Assembly (NCBI GenBank): GCA_948433085.1
Contig: CAOJDP010000008.1
Span: 1 to 35,947, forward strand
Length of the DNA: 35,947 nt
Direction: 5' to 3'
DNA from: an uncultured Caryophanales bacterium
GTDB taxonomy: Bacteria > Bacillota_I > Bacilli_A > RF39 > UBA660
The notes beneath the pieces were generated by a model. That model had not been told where the DNA came from and ran no database searches. It worked only from the letters and a program-made list of their open reading frames with translations. Made by a program: the position numbers and the translations under genes. Below are positions 31,682-35,947 of the stretch, piece by piece. The first letter of the stretch is position 1. Each line of letters opens with the position of its first letter.

Positions 31682-32944
31682 TTACTTTTTTTCTAACAAA
31701 TAAGAAATAGCTTTCATTACACCTAATTTACCAGCAGAATATGTTAAGCCACCCTGCATATATCCAATATAAGGTTTTCTCAGTGGCCCATCACATGACA
31801 ATTCAATTGAAGATCCTTGTGTAAAACTTCCCGAAGCCATAATAATTGGATCCTCATACCCAGGCATATCTCCTGGAATCGGAAGAGAATGAGCATCAAT
31901 ATAAGACCCCATTTGAATGCCTTGTGTGTAGTGAATCAAATCTTCTGGGTTTCCAAACGTAATCATCTGCACAATATCAGCACGCAAATCATTGTATCTA
32001 GGTTCTACCTGATAGCCTAATTTTTCTAATAAATAGCTTGCTAAAATAGCTGTTTTAAGACTACTTGCTACCACAGTTGGTGCAAAAAACAAACCTTGTA
32101 ACAATAATCGATTTACACCTAAACTAGGCCCTACTTCTTTTCCTTCACCTGGGACTGTTAAACGTTCTGCTGCAAGTGCAACTAAATCTTTTCTACCTGC
32201 TATATAAGCCCCATTTGGAGCAATGCCGCCTCCTAAATTTTTAATGAGAGACCCGACCATAATATCGGCTCCAACTGCCAAGGATTCTACTTCATTTACA
32301 AATTCACAATAACAATTATCGACCATAATCATTACATCTGTATCTATTTCTCTAATTTTTTCTATCACTTCTTTTAATTGATCTATCGAAATACTCTTGC
32401 GACTAGAATACCCTTTTGACCTTTGAATTTCGATTACTTTTACTTTAGATTGTTTTAATCTTTCCTGAATTTTTGCAAAGTCAAAACTATTATTAATTAA
32501 ATCAATTTGTTCGTATTTTATATTGTAAGATGCGAGTGAACTTGGATTATCTACAATTCCAATCACTTGATGTAGGGTATCATATGGTTCTCCTGTGATA
32601 CTAAGTAGTGTATCTCCAGGTCTTAAAAGTGCAAAAAAACAAACGGTTAAAGCGTGTGATCCAGATATAAATTGATTTCGCACCAAACAATCTTCTGCCC
32701 CTAATACACTTGCAAATACTTTTTCGATGGTATCTCTTCCAATATCATCATAACCATACCCTGTAGTACTTCGCATATGAATTTCTGAAACTTGATATTT
32801 ATGAAATGCATTTAAAACTTTTAAACTTTGATAGTCGGCCAAAGCATCCATTTTTTGCAACTGACTTCGTAATTCAATTTCTGCTTTTTCTACCATCTCA
32901 ATTACATCTTTATTTATTCCAAATTTTCCATACATCTCTTTCAT
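31682..32944 (-). CDS. YnbB-like PLP-dependent lyase (methionine gamma-lyase family)
   Basis: 420 aa of the PF06838 family, annotated as aluminium-resistance/cystathionine beta-lyase-like. Visible are GYGYDDIGRDTIEKVFASVL, RNQFISGSHALTVCFFALLR, the PLP Asp region MIMVDNCYCEF and the probable PLP-binding Lys in GSLIKNLGGGIAPNGAYIAG, followed by TVPGEGKEVGPSLG. Fold-type I enzyme; the true substrate of the family is uncertain. Its first four bases overlap the end of the SDR gene (ATGA), so the two are translationally coupled. Confidence 0.88.
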   Translation of the reverse strand: MKEMYGKFGINKDVIEMVEKAEIELRSQLQKMDALADYQSLKVLNAFHKYQVSEIHMRSTTGYGYDDIGRDTIEKVFASVLGAEDCLVRNQFISGSHALTVCFFALLRPGDTLLSITGEPYDTLHQVIGIVDNPSSLASYNIKYEQIDLINNSFDFAKIQERLKQSKVKVIEIQRSKGYSSRKSISIDQLKEVIEKIREIDTDVMIMVDNCYCEFVNEVESLAVGADIMVGSLIKNLGGGIAPNGAYIAGRKDLVALAAERLTVPGEGKEVGPSLGVNRLLLQGLFFAPTVVASSLKTAILASYLLEKLGYQVEPRYNDLRADIVQMITFGNPEDLIHYTQGIQMGSYIDAHSLPIPGDMPGYEDPIIMASGSFTQGSSIELSCDGPLRKPYIGYMQGGLTYSAGKLGVMKAISYLLEKK

Positions 32945-33681
32945 CTTTGACCCCCATCTACACGAATAATCGCATTATTTACAAAACTTGCGTCTTCGCT
33001 TGCCAAAAAAGATACAACATTCGCAATTTCACTAGGTTTTCCAAAACGTTTTAAATAAATTTTTTCTTGTTCTAATGTAATATATTCTTGATCGAGTTCT
33101 CGCATCTCATTTTCTGTCGCTACCCATCCAGGAGCAATTGCATTTACTCTTATATAAGGAGCATATTGCAAAGAAAGATTATGTGTCAAAGAAATAACGC
33201 CTGCTTTTGATGCATCATAATCTAAGCACATTGGAAAGTATTCATCAATCCCATTTGTAGAAGCAATATTAATAATAGTCCCTTTTTTCTTTTCATACAT
33301 ATGATCTCCCACATATTTGCTTACCAAAAAAGTCCCAATTAAATTCACATCCAATGTTTTTCTAAAGTTATCTACTGTTTTATTTTCATACAAGGTATCA
33401 ATTGCAATTCCCGCATTATTAACTAGTACATCAATTTTTTCAAATGCTTGAAGCGCGATTGCTACCATATTTTGAACATCTTCTTCTTTTGAGATGTCTG
33501 CTTGAATACAAATTGCTTTAATCGCATAGATTTCTTCTAATCTTTTTTGCAACAATTTTGTCTCTTTTTCACTTGTTAAATAATTGAGTATTAAATGATA
33601 ACCATTCGAAGCTAATTTCTCCGCAATTGCTGCACCAATTCCCCTTCCAGCTCCAGTAATCAATACAACTTTTTCATTCAT
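32941..33681 (-). CDS. Short-chain dehydrogenase/reductase (FabG-like)
   Basis: 246 aa classical SDR. NAD(P)-binding TGAGRGIG near the N-terminus, VNNAGIA, the catalytic Ser in NIAST and YDASKAG (Tyr-x3-Lys); the C-terminus ends SFVNNAIIRVDGGQR. This is the 3-oxoacyl-ACP reductase type, but the pairing with a PLP lyase rather than fatty-acid genes leaves the substrate open. Upstream ATG/GTG codons exist; ATG 33681 has AGGTG 6 nt before it and is preferred. Confidence 0.88.
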   Translation of the reverse strand: MNEKVVLITGAGRGIGAAIAEKLASNGYHLILNYLTSEKETKLLQKRLEEIYAIKAICIQADISKEEDVQNMVAIALQAFEKIDVLVNNAGIAIDTLYENKTVDNFRKTLDVNLIGTFLVSKYVGDHMYEKKKGTIINIASTNGIDEYFPMCLDYDASKAGVISLTHNLSLQYAPYIRVNAIAPGWVATENEMRELDQEYITLEQEKIYLKRFGKPSEIANVVSFLASEDASFVNNAIIRVDGGQR

Positions 33682-33739
33682 GTACATCACCTTTTAGTTT
33701 ATTATACAACAAATTATTCAAAATAAAAAGAGTGCAAAG

Positions 33740-33762
33740 AAAAACATTCACATTTGTGAATG
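33740..33762 (-). terminator. Terminator after HU gene
   Basis: CATTCAC-4 nt-GTGAATG (33745-33762) followed on the minus strand by TTTTTC. It is 8 bp after the HU stop. Confidence 0.8.
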
Positions 33763-33769
33763 CCATCCA

Positions 33770-34042
33770 TTAGTTTAATGCTTCTTTTAATTTAGATCCT
33801 GCTTTAATTGTAATAGCAGTTTTTGCAGCAATTTGAACAGTTTCTCCAGTTTTAGGATTACGTCCAGTTGTAGCTGGTTTTTCTTTACTTGTAAAAGTAC
33901 AGAAACCAGTTAAAGTTACTTTTCCACTTTCTTTTAAACCTTTTTCAATTCCTTTTTTCATCGCATCTAAAGCACGAGTTGCATCTGCTTTTGTTAAGCC
34001 AGCTTCTTCCGCCATAAAACTTACTAATTCTGCGCTTGACAT
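33770..34042 (-). CDS. hup: DNA-binding protein HU
   Basis: 90 aa, the normal HU length. AELVSFMAEEAGLTKADATR, LTGFCTFTSKEKPATTGRNP (the DNA-bending arm with GRNPKTGE) and ITIKAGSKLKEALN. A nucleoid-associated dimer that bends DNA. RBS GAGGAGG, own promoter and terminator, so monocistronic. The usual GFGTF is GFCTF here, a small oddity. Confidence 0.96.
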   Translation of the reverse strand: MSSAELVSFMAEEAGLTKADATRALDAMKKGIEKGLKESGKVTLTGFCTFTSKEKPATTGRNPKTGETVQIAAKTAITIKAGSKLKEALN

Positions 34043-34088
34043 AATAATTTACCTCCTCATAATAATAAGCTATCTTGCTTACAATTAC

Positions 34089-34117
34089 AGAATAACATTT
34101 TTCAAAAATAAAATCAA
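34089..34117 (-). promoter_or_regulatory. Promoter of the HU gene
   Basis: Minus strand TTGATT (34112-34117), 17 nt, TATTCT (34089-34094) with TGT before it (extended -10). Confidence 0.75.
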
Positions 34118-34156
34118 TAGATTTACGTATTTTCTTTCAAAAACAAGCATTTTTAA

Positions 34157-34465
34157 CTATGAATCAGAGTGTGTAATTTCACTTAAAGATAAAGGTGTGT
34201 AACTTTTTAGTGTCTCATATATACTAGAAGCACCAATAAAGCTAAATACACCAATCCAAATGCTTTCCAAAAAAGGTAATTGATAAAAGATGATTCCAAA
34301 AGGAATTCCTAAGGTAAAAGAAAAAATTAGATTTAAAATCCAGATATGACTTTTTGTACGAACAATTGATAATGATTTTAATCTTTGAATTAAAGCCATT
34401 AATATAACACTGAATACCATACTAATTGATAAAACCTGCATTAAACATTTTGGCAATAAATCCAT
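34157..34465 (-). CDS. Small hypothetical membrane protein (102 aa)
   Basis: Three hydrophobic helices: LMQVLSISMVFSVILMALI, SHIWILNLIFSFTLGIPFGI and FLESIWIGVFSFIGASSIY, with a short polar C-terminus. It has the size and shape of holin-like or small integral membrane proteins, but no family is recognised. ATG follows GGTGAAATT. It is followed by HU after a 114-bp gap with its own promoter. Confidence 0.7.
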   Translation of the reverse strand: MDLLPKCLMQVLSISMVFSVILMALIQRLKSLSIVRTKSHIWILNLIFSFTLGIPFGIIFYQLPFLESIWIGVFSFIGASSIYETLKSYTPLSLSEITHSDS

Positions 34466-34566
34466 AATTTCACCTACTATAAAATATGCACAATAAAATA
34501 AAAGAATAATTTAAAATCTCTCGTATGTTATAAATTTATTTCGAATATATTGGTATAGGTGAGATT

Positions 34567-35841
34567 ATGAAAAAATATTTGTATCTATTGATCTGTATAT
34601 GTTTTTTTACTGCATGTACTTCTAAAACTACACAAAATATTGATACAATTATTGAAGAAGAGAAAAATATATTAGTAGGAATCAATTATCCGATTACAGG
34701 AAATAAGAAATTAGATACAATAATTAAAAAGGATGTTGAAAATATATACAACACTTTTAAAGAGGAATATGAAACATTTCCAAATTTAAAGGAACAGTCA
34801 GAACTCAATGTAGATTATACTTATAATGTCATCAACAATCGTTATATTAATGTAACATTACACACATTTATTAATAGCTCTATACTTGCGAATCCAGAGA
34901 ATTATATGAAAAGTTACGTCTTTGATCAGCATCAAAATAAATTGCTTACAATTCATGATGTAATTGAAGATAGTGATTTTTCTAAATTTGTAAGTCATGT
35001 AAAAATGGAACTTATAAAAAATTATAAAGAATGCATTTTATGGGATGAATTAAAATTTACTATTACAGATCAATATAATTTTCCACTATTTACAGTAGAT
35101 GCAGAAATGCTTACTATCTATTTTAACCCAGCGGATGTAACGGCTTCTTACTGTGATATTATAGCAATTACAATTCCCTTAAATCAATTGCAGTTAAAAT
35201 TGAAAATTACACCCGATATTCAAGTTCCTACAACTGAAACTTTCACGAGTACGCCCAAAATAATAGATGAAAATCAAAAAGTAGTAGCAATTACTTTTGA
35301 TGATGGTCCTAGTAAGTATACAAATGAGATACTAGAAATTTTAAATAAAAATGAAGCATGTGCAACTTTTTTTGTCATTGGAAACAAGGTCGAAATTTAT
35401 CAAGAAACTATGCGAAAGATGATAAATAATGGAAATGAAATTGGAAATCATTCTTATAATCATAAATGGCTCACAAAGTTAACTATGGAAGATTTACAAG
35501 AACAAATCACAAAAACACAAGATATAATATCTTCTGTTACTGGTTATATCCCCACGATCATGAGACCAACGTATGGCTCTATTAATACCAAAATAAGAAA
35601 AAATCTAAATTTAGATGTCATTATGTGGACCGTTGATACAAGTGATTGGAAAAATAAAGATGTGAATAAAATTGTAAAAAACGCAACTACAAATGTGAAA
35701 GATTTAGATATTATACTAATGCACGATACACATAAAAGAACAGCGAATGCCTTAGAAAAAATTATACCTGAATTAAGAAAACAAGGATTTGAATTTGTAA
35801 CAATAAGCGAATTAAATGAAATTAAAAAGTTAAGAAAATAA
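34567..35841 (+). CDS. Lipoprotein polysaccharide deacetylase (PdaC/PgdA-like)
   Basis: 424 aa. A lipoprotein signal peptide ends in the lipobox FFTAC (Cys17). Residues about 40-220 look like a DUF4163/DUF3298-type extracellular domain (YTYNVINNRYINVTLHTFIN, FPLFTVDAEMLTIYFNPADV). The NodB domain (about 240-415) has the intact metal site: ITFDDGPS, GNHSYNHKWL, RPTYGSIN, WTVDTSDW and ILMHDTH. The order matches PdaC of B. subtilis. It likely removes acetyl groups from wall glycans, giving lysozyme resistance. RBS AGGTGAG. It ends in a terminator shared with the convergent gene. Confidence 0.92.
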   Translation: MKKYLYLLICICFFTACTSKTTQNIDTIIEEEKNILVGINYPITGNKKLDTIIKKDVENIYNTFKEEYETFPNLKEQSELNVDYTYNVINNRYINVTLHTFINSSILANPENYMKSYVFDQHQNKLLTIHDVIEDSDFSKFVSHVKMELIKNYKECILWDELKFTITDQYNFPLFTVDAEMLTIYFNPADVTASYCDIIAITIPLNQLQLKLKITPDIQVPTTETFTSTPKIIDENQKVVAITFDDGPSKYTNEILEILNKNEACATFFVIGNKVEIYQETMRKMINNGNEIGNHSYNHKWLTKLTMEDLQEQITKTQDIISSVTGYIPTIMRPTYGSINTKIRKNLNLDVIMWTVDTSDWKNKDVNKIVKNATTNVKDLDIILMHDTHKRTANALEKIIPELRKQGFEFVTISELNEIKKLRK

Positions 35842-35861
35842 AAGAGCAATCACTTGCTCTT
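35842..35861. terminator. Bidirectional terminator
   Basis: AAGAGCAA-TCAC-TTGCTCTT, a perfect 8-bp stem between two convergent genes, directly after the deacetylase stop and overlapping the stop of the partial gene. Confidence 0.75.
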
Positions 35862-35947
35862 ATCTTGTAAATCCTCCTTGACATGTATTTGCTCCTGTTA
35901 AACAATCGTTCCATGTCCCATTCACATATCCACCTTGGCATTTGTTT
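35860..35947 (-). CDS. Partial gene: C-terminus of a Cys/Gly-rich repeat protein
   Basis: A minus-strand frame open at the window edge reads NKCQGGYVNGTWNDCLTGAN, then TCQGGFTR and stop (35860-35862). CQGG occurs twice at a spacing of 18 residues, with a further Cys between, suggesting tandem Cys-containing repeats of a secreted protein. Only 28 codons are visible, so no product can be named. Confidence 0.55.
   Translation of the reverse strand, partial: NKCQGGYVNGTWNDCLTGANTCQGGFTR

Noticed and set aside
1-35947. CRISPR arrays, tRNA or rRNA genes
   Set aside because: No regularly spaced repeats with spacers and no cloverleaf or rRNA-like segments noticed by eye; a covariance-model scan was not possible here.

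Overview
The window is AT-rich, low-GC Gram-positive DNA. Reading frames use the standard bacterial code (TGG for Trp, TGA as stop) and genes carry strong AGGAGG-type ribosome sites. The core genes (infC-rpmI-rplT with an L20-type leader, HU, VanY-type peptidases, NodB deacetylases, UPF0316, CmpB-like protein, YnbB-like lyase) suggest a Bacillota member, probably a Bacilli/Erysipelotrichia-like host-associated lineage. That placement is inference; no rRNA is present.

Region 1 (1-9.9 kb) is a defence-type island on the minus strand. It holds hsdR-hsdM of a type I restriction-modification system. The complete hsdS is turned round to converge on hsdM, and a second hsdS survives only as a C-terminal scrap joined to a broken IS30 transposase. 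Upstream lies a two-gene operon: a TIGR04141/DUF6119-type protein followed by a membrane-anchored Fic protein with a VbhA-like segment.

Region 2 (10,163-20,930) is a 10.77-kb integrative mobilizable element whose two ends can be placed exactly. It splits an N-acetylmuramoyl-L-alanine amidase (Amidase_3) gene. The 5' part with its ribosome site and the first 12 codons is at the right end, and the rest is at the left end. Joining them across the shared CATG restores the amidase frame and its DAGHGGSDPGA motif. The element carries dinD, a large serine recombinase, several small HTH regulators with visible operators, a MobV-type oriT with the TAGTGTG/TTA nick sequence, a MobV relaxase, and cargo: a transglutaminase-like Cys-His-Asp protein, two unrecognised proteins and a YjzC-like small protein. 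No conjugation machinery is present, so it would need a helper. Two cargo genes share a near-identical promoter and leader. The split amidase is also truncated on its far side (about 9,910), so the RM/Fic island abuts it through a separate rearrangement.

Region 3 (21.4-35.9 kb) is chromosomal: cell-envelope genes (PdaA-like deacetylase with an Ig-like domain, phosphodiester glycosidase, two VanY paralogues, lipoprotein deacetylase), the infC-rpmI-rplT operon, a PLP lyase/SDR pair and HU. Its oddest gene is a cofactor-independent phosphoglycerate mutase continued in one frame into a transmembrane helix and a large predicted extracellular region with repeated motifs. The L20 protein carries an unusual C-terminal Rho_N/SAP-like extension, and infC appears to start at ATC.
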